A DNA stretch of 64,000 nucleotides, from NCBI RefSeq assembly GCF_900101845.1, contig NZ_FNAM01000024.1, forward strand, positions 25,961 through 89,960. Direction: 5' to 3'. A program made the position numbers and the translations under genes. Every line of letters begins with the position of its first letter. Position 1 is the first letter of the stretch. Below are positions 14,128 through 28,349 of this stretch, piece after piece. A model generated the notes under the pieces. It was not told the origin of the DNA. It did not search any database and worked only from the letters and a program-made list of their open reading frames with translations. Origin of the DNA: Sporomusa acidovorans (lineage in GTDB: Bacteria > Bacillota > Negativicutes > Sporomusales > Sporomusaceae).

Positions 14128-15564
14128 TCAGGCTAACCGCTCTCTTAATAGTTTATTGACAAGTTCCGGATTAGCGCGGCCTTTGCTTTGTTTCATGACC
14201 TGGCCAACCAAAAAGCCGATCGCTTTTTGTTTGCCTGCTTTAAAATCGGCAACCGACTGCGGGTTGGCGGCAATGACACCTTCAACAATAGCGATAATGG
14301 CCCCCTCGTCGCTAATCTGAACAAGGCCTTGCTCCTTGACAATGGTATCCGCATCCTTACCGCTGTTCCACATGCCTTCAAATACGGTTTTGGCGATCTT
14401 ACCGGAAATCGTCCCTTTGGCAATCAGGCCGATCAGGCCGGCGAGTTTTTCTGCCGTAACCGGGCACTCTGCCACTGGTATGTTAGCCGCATTCAGATGT
14501 TTGGATACCTCGCCCATCAGCCAGTTAGCAGCCGTTTTGGCATCCGCCCCGGCTTTGACGGTAGCGTCATAGTAATCGGCCATCTCCCGGCTGGCAGTAA
14601 TCGTTTCGGCATCATAGGCCGACAGGCCATGATCGGCCATCAGCCTGGTTTTACGGGCGTCAGGCATTTCGGGTAAACTCGCCCGGATGCCCTCTACCTT
14701 GGCTGGGTCAACGACAATGGGAACAAGTTCAGGTTCTGGGAAATAGCGGTAGTCATGGGCTTGTTCTTTACTGCGCATGGACAGGGTTACGCCCTTATTT
14801 TCATCCCAGGTGCGGGTTTCCTGAATCACCCGTCCCCCCTCATCCAGGATTTCCGTCTGGCGTTCGACTTCATATTCAAGGCCGCGCAATACAGACCGGA
14901 AGGAGTTGATATTTTTCAATTCGGCTTTGGTGCCGAAAGTCTCAGTACCTACAGGACGGAGCGAAATATTGGCATCACAGCGCAGGCTGCCTTCCTCCAT
15001 CTTGCAGTCAGACACATCAATATATTGAAGAATACTCTTCATTTTTTCCAAATAGGCTTTGGCTTCTTCGGGAGATCTGAGATCCGGCTCAGACACGATT
15101 TCGATCAGCGGCACGCCGGTGCGGTTATAATCGACCAGGGCGTAATCGCTGTTATTGATGGTGCCGGAGTGCACCAGTTTGCCGGCGTCTTCCTCCATGT
15201 GCACACGCGTGATGCCAATACGCTTGGTCTCACCGTTGACTTCAATATCCAGATAGCCGTCAACCGCGATAGGCAGGTCATATTGCGAGGTTTGGTAATT
15301 TTTGGGCAGGTCCGGGTAATAATAATTTTTGCGGTCAAATTTACTGAACGGCAGGATTTTGCAGTTGAGGGCCAGTCCGGCACGAATGGCAAATTCCACA
15401 ACTTTTTCGTTCACAACCGGCAATACTCCGGGAAGTCCTAAACAAACCGGACATACATTGGTGTTTTGGTCAGCACCGAATTGTGTGCTGCACCCGCAGA
15501 ATATTTTGGATTTCGTCTTGAGTTCCGAATGGACTTCAAGTCCAATGACTGTTTCATAATTCAT
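14128..15564 (-). CDS. gatB: Asp-tRNA(Asn)/Glu-tRNA(Gln) amidotransferase subunit B
   Basis: 478 residues from [15 protein letters not shown]. The frame is open for 78 more codons upstream, but those overlap gatA, lack GatB similarity, and the GGGGGAGGG site directly precedes ATG 15564. CxC...CxxC zinc ligands (FCGCS, CPVC) are near the N-terminus, and the YxPxPDL-like and HMEEDAGK motifs follow. A tail of GatB/YqeY type ends the protein. GatB is the kinase/tRNA-binding subunit that activates misacylated Glu- or Asp-tRNA for transamidation. The start lies 4 nt after the gatA stop. Confidence 0.96.
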   Translation of the reverse strand: MNYETVIGLEVHSELKTKSKIFCGCSTQFGADQNTNVCPVCLGLPGVLPVVNEKVVEFAIRAGLALNCKILPFSKFDRKNYYYPDLPKNYQTSQYDLPIAVDGYLDIEVNGETKRIGITRVHMEEDAGKLVHSGTINNSDYALVDYNRTGVPLIEIVSEPDLRSPEEAKAYLEKMKSILQYIDVSDCKMEEGSLRCDANISLRPVGTETFGTKAELKNINSFRSVLRGLEYEVERQTEILDEGGRVIQETRTWDENKGVTLSMRSKEQAHDYRYFPEPELVPIVVDPAKVEGIRASLPEMPDARKTRLMADHGLSAYDAETITASREMADYYDATVKAGADAKTAANWLMGEVSKHLNAANIPVAECPVTAEKLAGLIGLIAKGTISGKIAKTVFEGMWNSGKDADTIVKEQGLVQISDEGAIIAIVEGVIAANPQSVADFKAGKQKAIGFLVGQVMKQSKGRANPELVNKLLRERLA

Positions 15565-15568
15565 GGCA

Positions 15569-17029
15569 TTAACCCTCCCCCAGCGGCGCGAAACGCGTAT
15601 GATAATCATTAGCCTGCTCAAAGGCGTAAGCCGCTTGGATAATGGTGGCTTCGGCCAATGGTTTGCCGATAATCTGCATACCGATAGGCATGCCGTCGGC
15701 AAAGCCGCAGGGAAGCGAGATGCCGGGAAGTCCGGCCAAATTAATGGGGATGGTGCAGACATCCTGCAAATACATGGCCAACGGATCGCTGAGTTCACCG
15801 ATTTTGAAAGCCGTTGTCGGCGCTGTTGGCGTAATCAGCACATCGACTGCGGCAAAGGCCTTGTCAAAATCTTGTTTGACTAGCGTGCGTACTTGCAGCG
15901 CCTTGAGGTAATAGGCGTCATAATAACCTGAGCTTAGGGCATAGGTGCCGAGCATAACGCGGCGTTTTACCTCCGGACCGAACCCCTCGCTGCGGGATTT
16001 TTTGTACATCTCCACAATATCGCTGCCCGGCGCGCGGTGGCCAAAACCAACCCCGTCATAGCGGGCCAGGTTGGAGCTGGCTTCCGCCGGGGCAATCAGG
16101 TAGTAAGCCGGCAATGCATACTCGGTGTGCGGCAATGATACTTCCCTGACTTCGGCCCCCATCGCCGTCAGTTGCGCAACCGCCTTTTTGATCGCAGCGG
16201 CAACTTCCGGCTGAATGCCGGTGCCGAAATATTCTTGGGGCAGGCCGATTTTAAGCCCTTTAACGTCCTTTACCAACGCCTTGGTATAATCGGGAACCGC
16301 GGCATTAATCGAGGTGGAATCTTTGCCGTCATGCCCGGCAATCGCATTCAGCACAAGGGCACTGTCGGTAACATCGCGGGTAATGGGCCCAATTTGATCC
16401 AGGGAAGACGCGTAAGCAACCAACCCGTAACGGGATACGCGGCCATAGGTAGGCTTGAGGCCGACATTGCCGCAATAGGCGGCCGGTTGACGGATCGAGC
16501 CGCCGGTATCAGAACCAAGTGCCCAAATCGCCTGGCCTGCTGCCACCGCCGAAGCGGAACCGCCGCTTGAACCACCGGGAACTCTGTCGGTGTCCCAGGG
16601 GTTATGAGTTACAAAAAAACCGGAATTCTCGGTGGAGCCGCCCATGGCAAATTCGTCACAATTGGCTTTGCCGGTCAGCACGGCAGCCTGCGCGGCCAGT
16701 TTGTCTACTACGGTGGCATCATACGGGGGAACAAAGTTAGCCAGAATCTTGGATGCACAGGTCGTCTTAATGCCTTTGGTGCAAATATTATCTTTCAGTG
16801 CCCCGGGAATACCGGCAAGCGGTGCCACGGCTTCCCCCCGCGCTATTTTGGCGTCAACGGCGGCAGCCTGCGCCATTGCCTGTTCTCTGGTCTCGGTTAT
16901 GTACGAACGTATTTTAGGTTCGACAGCGTCTGTCCGGGCAAATACAGCTTTGGCCAGTTCGACGGCTGATATCTCTTTTTTGCTCAACCGTTCATGCAGC
17001 GCATGAATAGTTTGTTTAAATAATTCCAC
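15569..17029 (-). CDS. gatA: Asp-tRNA(Asn)/Glu-tRNA(Gln) amidotransferase subunit A
   Basis: 486 residues. The amidase-signature glutaminase has Lys in KDNICTKG (about 79), the glycine/serine motif [15 protein letters not shown] and the catalytic Ser in [16 protein letters not shown]. It releases ammonia from glutamine and passes it to GatB. Lies between gatC and gatB with a 20-nt gap to gatC. Confidence 0.97.
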   Translation of the reverse strand: MELFKQTIHALHERLSKKEISAVELAKAVFARTDAVEPKIRSYITETREQAMAQAAAVDAKIARGEAVAPLAGIPGALKDNICTKGIKTTCASKILANFVPPYDATVVDKLAAQAAVLTGKANCDEFAMGGSTENSGFFVTHNPWDTDRVPGGSSGGSASAVAAGQAIWALGSDTGGSIRQPAAYCGNVGLKPTYGRVSRYGLVAYASSLDQIGPITRDVTDSALVLNAIAGHDGKDSTSINAAVPDYTKALVKDVKGLKIGLPQEYFGTGIQPEVAAAIKKAVAQLTAMGAEVREVSLPHTEYALPAYYLIAPAEASSNLARYDGVGFGHRAPGSDIVEMYKKSRSEGFGPEVKRRVMLGTYALSSGYYDAYYLKALQVRTLVKQDFDKAFAAVDVLITPTAPTTAFKIGELSDPLAMYLQDVCTIPINLAGLPGISLPCGFADGMPIGMQIIGKPLAEATIIQAAYAFEQANDYHTRFAPLGEG

Positions 17030-17049
17030 GTAGTTTAGCCTCCCATCCC

Positions 17050-17340
17050 TTAGCCTTCAATTACCTTCGGCACTTTGAAGTAGCCGTCTTCCGCCTCTGG
17101 CGCATTGGCTAACGCCAATTCTCGCGGCAGTGAAGGCTTCACTTCATCAGGCCGCATAACATTTTTTAGCGGTAAAACATGAGCCGTTGGCTCAATGCCT
17201 TTTGTATCCAGTTTATTGAGGATGTCGGCATATTCCAATATAGCATTAAGCTGGCCGGAGTAAGCGTCCAGTTCCTCTGCCGTCATCTCGAGCCGCGACA
17301 ATAGGGCCACATCTTCAACATTTTGACGGGTTATTTTCAC
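17050..17340 (-). CDS. gatC: Asp-tRNA(Asn)/Glu-tRNA(Gln) amidotransferase subunit C
   Basis: 96 residues with the usual GatC opening ([22 protein letters not shown]), a helical hairpin that wraps GatA, and the conserved [25 protein letters not shown] segment near the end. Stabilises the GatAB complex. First of the three gat genes, 55 nt downstream of ligA's upstream neighbourhood in the same operon order pcrA-ligA-gatC. Confidence 0.95.
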   Translation of the reverse strand: MKITRQNVEDVALLSRLEMTAEELDAYSGQLNAILEYADILNKLDTKGIEPTAHVLPLKNVMRPDEVKPSLPRELALANAPEAEDGYFKVPKVIEG

Positions 17341-17395
17341 AGTATCACCTTCCTAAAAGCAAAATGTGCCAATATTTTTAATAAAAGATATTATA

Positions 17396-21891
<4,496 letters not shown>

Positions 21892-21966
21892 AACTTCCTC
21901 CCGGTGTTAAATAGGGTAAACATGAATATTTTCTCCATACTTTTGTCTTTTCCTGTCATGGATAAG

Positions 21967-21988
21967 AAAAAAGCCTGCCGCAGCAGAC
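21967..21988 (-). terminator. Terminator of the DUF3343 (selenium) operon
   Basis: GCCTGC (21973-21978) pairs with GCAGAC (21983-21988, one G-U), and on the minus strand the stem is followed by TTTTTT. It ends the YedE-TusA-DUF3343 unit before pcrA. Confidence 0.75.
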
Positions 21989-22012
21989 TCTAACGTAACA
22001 TTCACGCTGATA

Positions 22013-22246
22013 TCAAAATGTTTGTACAAGTTTTACGCCTTTTTGCAACATGACAATACCTTTGGCACCCAAAAATTCGACAGCCCTGTCAACATCTTCT
22101 TCACGGACTTGCGCGGCTAAACCCTCACAGGAAGCGCTTAACTCGCGTGGTATAGGCACGAGCTCAACGTTAATACCCTGTTCCTTTAACAATTTTTTGG
22201 CTCTAAATGCATGATAAACCGAAGGAAACGTAATTACACAATTCAT
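22013..22246 (-). CDS. DUF3343 protein, putative Se/S carrier-like
   Basis: 77 residues with the DUF3343 pattern: CVITFPSVYHAFRAKKLLKEQG, the VPIPRELSASCEGLA segment with one conserved Cys, and a short second half ending in a beta strand. The family is repeatedly found beside selenium-metabolism genes and is annotated as a putative Se/S carrier. Third gene of the minus-strand set. Confidence 0.85.
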   Translation of the reverse strand: MNCVITFPSVYHAFRAKKLLKEQGINVELVPIPRELSASCEGLAAQVREEDVDRAVEFLGAKGIVMLQKGVKLVQTF

Positions 22247-22329
22247 AAACCCGACCCTTTCCCCATAGGCAAGCTCTATAAGATGTTGTCAATGCTGCCG
22301 GTTGTATAGTATATAGTACATTATCTGTT

Positions 22330-22536
22330 TTATTTGGATATAGTAATCGTATACTCGCCGTTTGTCTCTGAATATTCTACCCGGAAGTTCTGTGACTTGG
22401 CAAATTTAATGATATTTTCCTTTGCCGGCGGTTCGTCAACTAAAACAGTGACAGCATCTTTGCCGGATATCGCTTCTTTAGTTTTAATAAGCGGTATTGG
22501 ACAACTTAAGCCTCGTAAATCTAGAACATTCGCCAT
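22330..22536 (-). CDS. TusA/SirA/YedF-family sulfurtransferase-like protein
   Basis: 68 residues with the family motif LDLRGLSCPIPLIKTKEA, where C12 of CPxP is the persulfide- or selenide-carrying Cys. Length fits a stand-alone TusA domain. It lies 6 nt after the YedE-type transporter stop, so the pair is coupled; in selenium-linked loci such proteins are thought to carry Se or S after uptake. Confidence 0.9.
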   Translation of the reverse strand: MANVLDLRGLSCPIPLIKTKEAISGKDAVTVLVDEPPAKENIIKFAKSQNFRVEYSETNGEYTITISK

Positions 22537-22542
22537 AATTGA

Positions 22543-23613
22543 TCAAACTCCTTTACTTACCGGTACAAGTTTTTCTCGATAGGCATAGCCTAACGCAGCA
22601 ACAATAACAATACCAGCTACCACGGCAATCTGGCCGTTAATACCAACGCCCGCGGCCGAACCGGCAGCATTAAGATTATGAGCCACGCCGGCGCCGGCCA
22701 GCATGCCGAGTACACAAATCATCGCATCGATATTGCCTTCGCCTGCCATAATCATTTGGCGAAGCGGGCAGCCGCCTGCCAGCGTCGCGGCCAAACCTGT
22801 CAAAAACAGGCCAAAAAAATTCCAAACATGCATGGTATGGGACAGCGGCTGATTTTCAAAACCCAATTTAAAGAAACCGAAATAGAGATTGCCTGCCAAA
22901 GCGGCAAGAAACATCACGCCGTAGATTTTTAGCAGCGATGTATCACGAACCAACATAAAATCGCGGAAACCGCCGCTCAAACACATCCGGGTGCGTCCGG
23001 CCAATGCACCCGCTGCCAGGCCGGCAATCAGGCTGATGATAATGGGCGCATGCATAGCTCCCGGCCCGTTAGCACTGAATTTTAAAAATCCCGCCCCGGT
23101 GCTAACAGCAATCAGCAATACTAACGCCGCCGCTGCCGCCAGATAACCGGTAATATTGCCGCTGCCGGTGTAAACGTGCGATCGACCCAGATTAAAGCCT
23201 TGTTTCAAAAAGACAACGCCAACGCCTATACCGGCAATAAAACCGGCCAGGGCCGTGAGACCATTCAGGTCGCCGCCGGCCACCCTTAAAATCGCCCGCA
23301 GCGGACAGCCTAAGAATACCAGCGCTCCCATCATCATAGCCATTCCCAAAATAAACCGGATCAGAGGATTAGAGCCGCCCCGCGGCCTGAACTCGCCGCT
23401 AAGCCGCGACAAACCGAATGCTCCCAGGATAAAACCAATAATTTCCGGACGGGCATACTGCAGAGTAGCTACACTGTGAATGCCCAATGCGCCGGCGATA
23501 TCGCGCAGTTGACAGGCAGCGCAAAAGCCATAATTGCCGGGATTGCCAAACTTAACCAGCAGCACTGCTCCCAAGCCAAAAACCACCCCTGTGATTGCAA
23601 TTAGCCAATTCAC
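22543..23613 (-). CDS. yedE: YedE-family putative selenium/sulfur transporter
   Basis: 356 residues, about nine to ten hydrophobic helices, two homologous halves. Each half carries a GCPLR motif (FLGCPLRAI and AGGCPLRQM) and a Cys-containing segment (FCAACQLRD, RMCLSGGFRD), as in YedE/YeeE thiosulfate-type carriers. With the DUF3343 and TusA-like genes downstream and a divergent LysR, it matches the selenium-associated YedE subgroup. The transported species is inferred. Confidence 0.85.
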   Translation of the reverse strand: MNWLIAITGVVFGLGAVLLVKFGNPGNYGFCAACQLRDIAGALGIHSVATLQYARPEIIGFILGAFGLSRLSGEFRPRGGSNPLIRFILGMAMMMGALVFLGCPLRAILRVAGGDLNGLTALAGFIAGIGVGVVFLKQGFNLGRSHVYTGSGNITGYLAAAAALVLLIAVSTGAGFLKFSANGPGAMHAPIIISLIAGLAAGALAGRTRMCLSGGFRDFMLVRDTSLLKIYGVMFLAALAGNLYFGFFKLGFENQPLSHTMHVWNFFGLFLTGLAATLAGGCPLRQMIMAGEGNIDAMICVLGMLAGAGVAHNLNAAGSAAGVGINGQIAVVAGIVIVAALGYAYREKLVPVSKGV

Positions 23614-23670
23614 TTTATCACCTCATAGAAAATATTTTTATTACATATATAAATATTGTATATTCGTAAT

Positions 23671-23707
23671 AATATTCCTGCTAAATTAAAACGCCAACAG
23701 GAATATT
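23671..23707. promoter_or_regulatory. Inverted repeat between yedE and divergent LysR
   Basis: AATATTCCTG (23671-23680) is perfectly inverted as CAGGAATATT (23698-23707) with a 17-nt spacer. It lies midway in the divergent intergenic region, where a LysR-type regulator would bind to control both itself and yedE. Confidence 0.5.
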
Positions 23708-23766
23708 TCTCTCTCTCTCCGAATTACATTACCTAATATGTTTGCATTAATAAGTGAGGTGAGCCC

Positions 23767-24666
23767 ATGTCTTATATTCAATCCTTAACCGTATTTTTGA
23801 ACGTTGCCGAAGAGGGCAGCTTTTCCGCTGCAGCCAAAAAGCTGGAACTCACACAACCAACGGTGTCCTTTCATATTGACAATCTCGAAAAAAATTTTGG
23901 CTGCCCGCTGTTTACCCGGACATCCAAAGGAGTTTCTTTAACCATATATGGTGAAAAACTTTTTGCCACGACCCGCACGATTAACGGCTTGATTTCTGAA
24001 ACTCACAAAGAAATCCAAGCCATGTCGCAGGGTTCTGCCGGGCGGATACTGCTTGGTGCCAGCACCATTCCAGCCGACTATATCCTGCCGCCGCTGCTGG
24101 CAAAATTTTTACAAAAGCACCCAGGTCTCACGATTTCCCTGGTGACGGGAGACAGTCAAACCATTTTGGATAAATTTACTCAGGGTGAAATCCCCATTGC
24201 CGTAGTTGGCGCCAAACCGGAAGACGCCATTATGTGCCAGCCGCTTTGCCACGATAATCTCGTGCTTGCGGCTCACCCCGACTTTCGGGTGATTGCCCAA
24301 GGCAATGCCAAAGACTGGCTGCTTAAACTGCCGTTTATTTTACGTAAAAAATCTTCAGGCACAGCTCGTTCCGCTCTTGATGTACTGGCGCAGCTAGATA
24401 TTTTCCCGGAGAAGCTCAATATTATTATGGAGGTAGACAGTAACCAAACGGTAAAAGCCGCCATGCTTAACAAAATCGGCGTCGGTTTTATCTCTGCCTG
24501 GGCCGTTGAAAATGAGCTTAAATCAGGCCGGCTTGTCGCTCTGCCGCTGCCTGGTCCGGCCATTATCCGCCAGTTTTATGCGATCAGCAGGCCCCCCCTG
24601 CAGCCCGCCTGCCTGGAATTGTTCTGGCAATACCTCACCCACCCGGATAACACACCGACTACGTAA
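23767..24666 (+). CDS. LysR-family regulator, selenium-associated type
   Basis: 299 residues. The N-terminal winged HTH (FLNVAEEGSFSAAAKKLELTQPTVSFHIDNLEKNFG) is followed by an effector-binding domain. Divergent from the YedE-TusA-DUF3343 genes; an equivalent arrangement is known for the selenium metabolism-associated LysR family. The ligand is unknown. RBS AAGTGAGGTGAGCCC before ATG. Confidence 0.88.
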   Translation: MSYIQSLTVFLNVAEEGSFSAAAKKLELTQPTVSFHIDNLEKNFGCPLFTRTSKGVSLTIYGEKLFATTRTINGLISETHKEIQAMSQGSAGRILLGASTIPADYILPPLLAKFLQKHPGLTISLVTGDSQTILDKFTQGEIPIAVVGAKPEDAIMCQPLCHDNLVLAAHPDFRVIAQGNAKDWLLKLPFILRKKSSGTARSALDVLAQLDIFPEKLNIIMEVDSNQTVKAAMLNKIGVGFISAWAVENELKSGRLVALPLPGPAIIRQFYAISRPPLQPACLELFWQYLTHPDNTPTT

Positions 24667-24703
24667 ATCCAACTGTAGATTTCATTTTAATATTCACTGA
24701 TTT

Positions 24704-24744
24704 ACCACAAGAACAAATGTTTGCAAAACATTTGTTCTTGTGGT
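24704..24744 (+). terminator. 18-bp hairpin after LysR gene
   Basis: ACCACAAGAACAAATGTT (24704-24721) is perfectly inverted at 24727-24744 with a 5-nt loop. The tail ATTCTATTT is only moderately T-rich. It separates the LysR gene from the radical-SAM gene. Confidence 0.6.
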
Positions 24745-24790
24745 ATTCTATTTATGAAATTCATCGCTTACTGTAGATGTAAAGGAGCGG

Positions 24791-26122
24791 ATGTACGTGG
24801 ACATTTTTGATAAACTGAAAATTCTGACCGATGCGGCAAAATATGACGTAGCCTGTACATCCAGCGGAGTGGATAAAAAAGCAGCACGGGGAGGAATTGG
24901 CAGTGCCGCAGCTTGTGGAATCTGTCACAGTTTTTCAGCCGATGGCCGCTGCATTTCGCTCTTAAAAGTGTTATTGACTAATATTTGTGCTTATGATTGC
25001 CAATACTGTGTCAACCGTTCATCCAATGACACGCCGCGGGCCTGCTTTTCGCCACGGGAGTTAGCAGACCTTACTATCAATTTTTACCGTCGCAATTACA
25101 TTGAAGGTCTTTTTTTAAGCTCCGGCGTACTGAAAAGTCCGGATTATACCTCAGAACAAATGATTGAGACACTCCGTATCCTACGCGAGGAATATAAGTT
25201 TTCCGGCTATATCCATGCCAAGGCTATCCCCGGCGCTGACAGAGCGCTAATTTCCCGTCTCGGCATGCTGGCCGACCGGATGAGCGTAAATATTGAGCTG
25301 CCTTCTCAGCAGAGTTTGCAATTACTCGCGCCGGATAAGTCCAAACATTCCATTTTTACGCCAATGGCCTATATTCAAAACCGCATCCAGGAAAACTCGC
25401 ACGATTTAGTCAAGTACCGTCACGCTCCCCGGTTTGTTCCTGCCGGTCAAAGCACGCAGATGATCATTGGCGCCACCCCCGATACGGATTATCAGATCTT
25501 AAATTTAACCGAAGGCCTCTATCGAAAATATAAATTAAAGCGCGTCTTTTTTTCCGCCTATATGCCAGTAACCGAAAATAGTTTGCTGCCGGCACCGGAT
25601 ACCAATCCTCCCCTGTGGCGGGAACACCGGCTCTATCAGGCAGACTGGCTGCTGCGGTTTTACGGTTTCGCCGCTAATGAACTTTTGGATCAACAGCACC
25701 AGAACTTTAATCCCTATTTAGATCCCAAATGCAACTGGGCTCTCCAGCATATGGATTTTTTCCCGGTAGACGTAAACCGCGCTTTCTATCGCGACTTGCT
25801 GCGCGTGCCTGGCATCGGTGTAACCAGTGCCAAACGAATTCTGGCGGCCAGACGCACAACCACGCTGCAGCTTGCCGGTCTTAAAGCTCTGGGAGTTGTC
25901 CTCAAGCGTGCCCAGTATTTCATAACATGCAGCGGGAAAACGGCCACTGACCTAAAAATTGCCCCCAATACCATGCTCCGCGCCTTACTATCTGACAGAA
26001 TTCTTGGGCAATACCACACTAGTTTCGCTTCCCCTACTGAGCAGCTCTCGCTTTTTGACCAGCCGCCGCTGCTATCCTGGCATCAGGAGGAACTGCAAAA
26101 ATGTCTGGCCATTCAGAACTAA
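24791..26122 (+). CDS. Putative DNA modification/repair radical SAM protein
   Basis: 443 residues. Radical-SAM cluster motif C66-x3-C70-x2-C73 (NICAYDCQYC), then the family's YIEGLFLSSGV and IHAKAIPGAD stretches. A helix-hairpin-helix (LLRVPGIGVTSAKRILAARR, about 335-355) indicates DNA binding. The pattern is that of the rSAM family linked to uracil-DNA-glycosylase-like proteins. It overlaps the next gene by 22 nt. The reaction is not known. Confidence 0.87.
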   Translation: MYVDIFDKLKILTDAAKYDVACTSSGVDKKAARGGIGSAAACGICHSFSADGRCISLLKVLLTNICAYDCQYCVNRSSNDTPRACFSPRELADLTINFYRRNYIEGLFLSSGVLKSPDYTSEQMIETLRILREEYKFSGYIHAKAIPGADRALISRLGMLADRMSVNIELPSQQSLQLLAPDKSKHSIFTPMAYIQNRIQENSHDLVKYRHAPRFVPAGQSTQMIIGATPDTDYQILNLTEGLYRKYKLKRVFFSAYMPVTENSLLPAPDTNPPLWREHRLYQADWLLRFYGFAANELLDQQHQNFNPYLDPKCNWALQHMDFFPVDVNRAFYRDLLRVPGIGVTSAKRILAARRTTTLQLAGLKALGVVLKRAQYFITCSGKTATDLKIAPNTMLRALLSDRILGQYHTSFASPTEQLSLFDQPPLLSWHQEELQKCLAIQN

Positions 26123-26895
26123 TCTACTGCTATGACGGCAGCTTTGACGGCTTATTGTGCTGCGTATTTGAAAGCTACGAAAAACAGGAAGTCCCCCTCG
26201 ATATCCTGTTGCCCGAAACCACCCAGTCCCTATTGTTTGCCGCCAAAACAATCCCTACCGATAAGCAAAAAGCCAAACGGGTACTGGCGGCTATTCCTAA
26301 AAAAATGGGGACCGCAGCACTTGATTTTGTCCGGCATGCTTTTTTAACTTGCCTTAAGCAAAAGGAGTTATATATTTTGCTATTTTTGCGACTGGGGTTC
26401 CGGCATGGCCCACCGGTAATGAATAGGCTCACCGATGATGTAGTAAATACCCTCTTCAAAGCAGTAAGGCACTTAGACCGGGAAAGCCATTTATTTAAGG
26501 GGTTCCTGCGCTTTTCGGTCATCAACAATGTTCTCGTCGGGGAAATAGAGCCAAAAAACTTCGTACTTCCACTACTAACACAGCATTTTTGTGAACGCTA
26601 TCCGGAAGAACGTTTTTTAATCTATGATAAAACCCATGGCATGGGCCTGGTTTATCAGCCCTATCAGTCGGCCGTGATTTCCATTGATAAATTAGAACTG
26701 CCGGCAGCGTCGGCGGAAGAGCAAACTTTTCGCAAGCTATGGCAACTGTTCTATGATACCATTGAAATACAAGGGCGGCACAATCCGCACTGCCGGATGA
26801 ATCTCATGCCGAAACGATACTGGCAGTGCATGACAGAGTTTAACCGCTCACTCACAAAGATTACGCCAGAGCTGCCGGGTCTTAGTGATAAATAA
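26101..26895 (+). CDS. DUF4130-type putative DNA repair protein, partner of radical SAM gene
   Basis: 264 residues. ATG 26101 lies inside the end of the radical-SAM gene behind GGAGG, so the two are translationally coupled. YCYDGSFDGLLCCVFESYE at the start and the closing IQGRHNPHCRMNLMPKRYWQCMTEF segment (conserved His, Cys, Arg, Trp) are typical of the family that accompanies the radical-SAM protein. The glycosylase-like domain often attached to this family is missing here. Biochemical function unknown. Confidence 0.85.
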   Translation: MSGHSELIYCYDGSFDGLLCCVFESYEKQEVPLDILLPETTQSLLFAAKTIPTDKQKAKRVLAAIPKKMGTAALDFVRHAFLTCLKQKELYILLFLRLGFRHGPPVMNRLTDDVVNTLFKAVRHLDRESHLFKGFLRFSVINNVLVGEIEPKNFVLPLLTQHFCERYPEERFLIYDKTHGMGLVYQPYQSAVISIDKLELPAASAEEQTFRKLWQLFYDTIEIQGRHNPHCRMNLMPKRYWQCMTEFNRSLTKITPELPGLSDK

Positions 26896-26978
26896 CATAC
26901 TTATGCTCCTTGCACTACATACCATCTGACAAGGAATTGGTTCGGAAAATTTCTGAAAGCGAGGCTGTCAAATAAACT

Positions 26979-27761
26979 ATGAAACACCATTTACCGCAAC
27001 CTATCCTCGGCCGATTCATCAGAGCCATTATTGAGTTTGATATGATCCAAAACGGCGACAGAATACTTGTCGGCTTGTCCGGCGGCAAAGACAGTCTGTT
27101 CTTAACTTATGCCCTGTCTGTTCTTAAAGAAATTGCACCAATTAATTTTGCGGTGGGCGCCTTTACGCTTGACCCGCTGTTTACCGACAATTTCGATCCC
27201 GCACCCCTCGTCGATTTCTGTGCCGGACTCGACATCCCTTATGGAACCGGGCAAGCCGATATTGCCGGCATCATTCACAACAATCAAGACAAAGACCCCT
27301 GTTTTACCTGCGCTTTCTTTCGGCGGGGAGCAGTAAACAACTATGCCAAACAGCATGGGTACAACAAAGTCGCGCTGGCCCACCATCACGATGACGCTGT
27401 GGAAACCTTTTATATGGGCTTACTATACGCGGGACATTTAAAAACCTTTACGCCTGTAACCTACTTAAGCCGGACCGGTCTTACCGTTATTCGACCGCTA
27501 GTCTACTTCCGTGAACAGGAGATTCGCAATACGATCAGTCTCCACGGGATGACCCCCATTGCCAGTCCCTGTCCGCTGAACGGTAAAACCAAGCGTCAGG
27601 AGATTAAAGAACACATTGCGGCACTTGAGCAAACCAACCCCGCTTTTTATGCGCATCTGGCTGCGGCTATGCGCGGTGGCAAACCGGCCGAACTTTGGCC
27701 AGGCGAACTTGACCGCTATGAACTTAAGGCGAAACATGACGCCTTTTGGCAAAAAAACTAA
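26979..27761 (+). CDS. TtcA-like PP-loop ATPase (tRNA thiolation type)
   Basis: 260 residues. PP-loop S34-GGKDS39, a C108-x2-C111 pair (PCFTC) and a third Cys, C198 (SPCP), match the three cysteines that bind a [4Fe-4S] cluster in TtcA/TtuA enzymes. The HHHDDAVETF motif is also conserved. Family members thiolate tRNA, TtcA making 2-thiocytidine at position 32; which base is modified here is uncertain. No strong ribosome site is seen before ATG. Confidence 0.82.
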   Translation: MKHHLPQPILGRFIRAIIEFDMIQNGDRILVGLSGGKDSLFLTYALSVLKEIAPINFAVGAFTLDPLFTDNFDPAPLVDFCAGLDIPYGTGQADIAGIIHNNQDKDPCFTCAFFRRGAVNNYAKQHGYNKVALAHHHDDAVETFYMGLLYAGHLKTFTPVTYLSRTGLTVIRPLVYFREQEIRNTISLHGMTPIASPCPLNGKTKRQEIKEHIAALEQTNPAFYAHLAAAMRGGKPAELWPGELDRYELKAKHDAFWQKN

Positions 27762-27864
27762 CATTTTTGTAAAGTTTTGTTATTTTACCAATTTTTACAG
27801 AGGAAAACCCTGCATGATGTAGAATTCTTTATTATGAAATTCTAGTGATTGTGAGGGATAATCA

Positions 27865-28293
27865 GTGAGTCGGCTAGCAAAAATATTTTTACTGGTATGT
27901 ACGTTATTAGCTGTTATCGGTTTTACCGTAACGGCAGCTGCCAATGAACTCATTAAAGTCACTGTAACGGTAAAGGTTGAAAAGCCTGAATACTTCTGGC
28001 AATATCCGTTTCTTGGCAAACAACTGGATCACATTACCTTTTCAAGCTATGGCAAGACCTATACCCTGTCACCGCTCTCAGAGTCAGAAACACTCGAAAT
28101 CGACGTTCCTAAAGACTACCATTTGCGAATGAATATTAGCTTCCAGAATAATGCCTCTACCTTGCAAAGCATTTCTTATCTTTCGAAAGAAGCTATTCAT
28201 CAACCCGGCAAACATTTTTCCCTTCTGCTGAAAGCACCGGAACCTCAGCCTGTATCCGTATCCTCACCAGATTTTGAAGTTGTCCGGAATTAA
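27865..28293 (+). CDS. Small exported protein of unknown function
   Basis: 142 residues, GTG start behind TGAGGGA. Residues 1-26 form a signal peptide (basic MSRLAK, hydrophobic core, TAAANE cleavage region). The mature part is predicted beta-rich (KVTVTVKVEKPEYFW). No domain recognised. It ends at a strong bidirectional terminator shared with the convergent deacetylase gene. Confidence 0.7.
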   Translation: MSRLAKIFLLVCTLLAVIGFTVTAAANELIKVTVTVKVEKPEYFWQYPFLGKQLDHITFSSYGKTYTLSPLSESETLEIDVPKDYHLRMNISFQNNASTLQSISYLSKEAIHQPGKHFSLLLKAPEPQPVSVSSPDFEVVRN

Positions 28294-28346
28294 AAATACC
28301 CTGTTTGCGGCTATCCAGTCCCTGGTGCCGCAAACAGGGTATTTTT
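28292..28346. terminator. Bidirectional 20-bp terminator
   Basis: The 20-nt arm 28292-28311 (AAAAATACCC to TTGCGGC) is exactly inverted at 28327-28346, with a T-run on both strands. It serves the exported-protein gene on plus and the deacetylase gene on minus. Confidence 0.9.
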
Positions 28347-28349
28347 CTT

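Noticed and set aside
14755..15441. 228-codon plus-strand frame
   Set aside because: Antisense shadow of gatB; composition and motifs favour gatB.
15565..15798. 78-codon N-terminal extension of GatB
   Set aside because: Lies in gatA in another frame, lacks GatB similarity, and the GGGGGAGGG site precedes ATG 15564.
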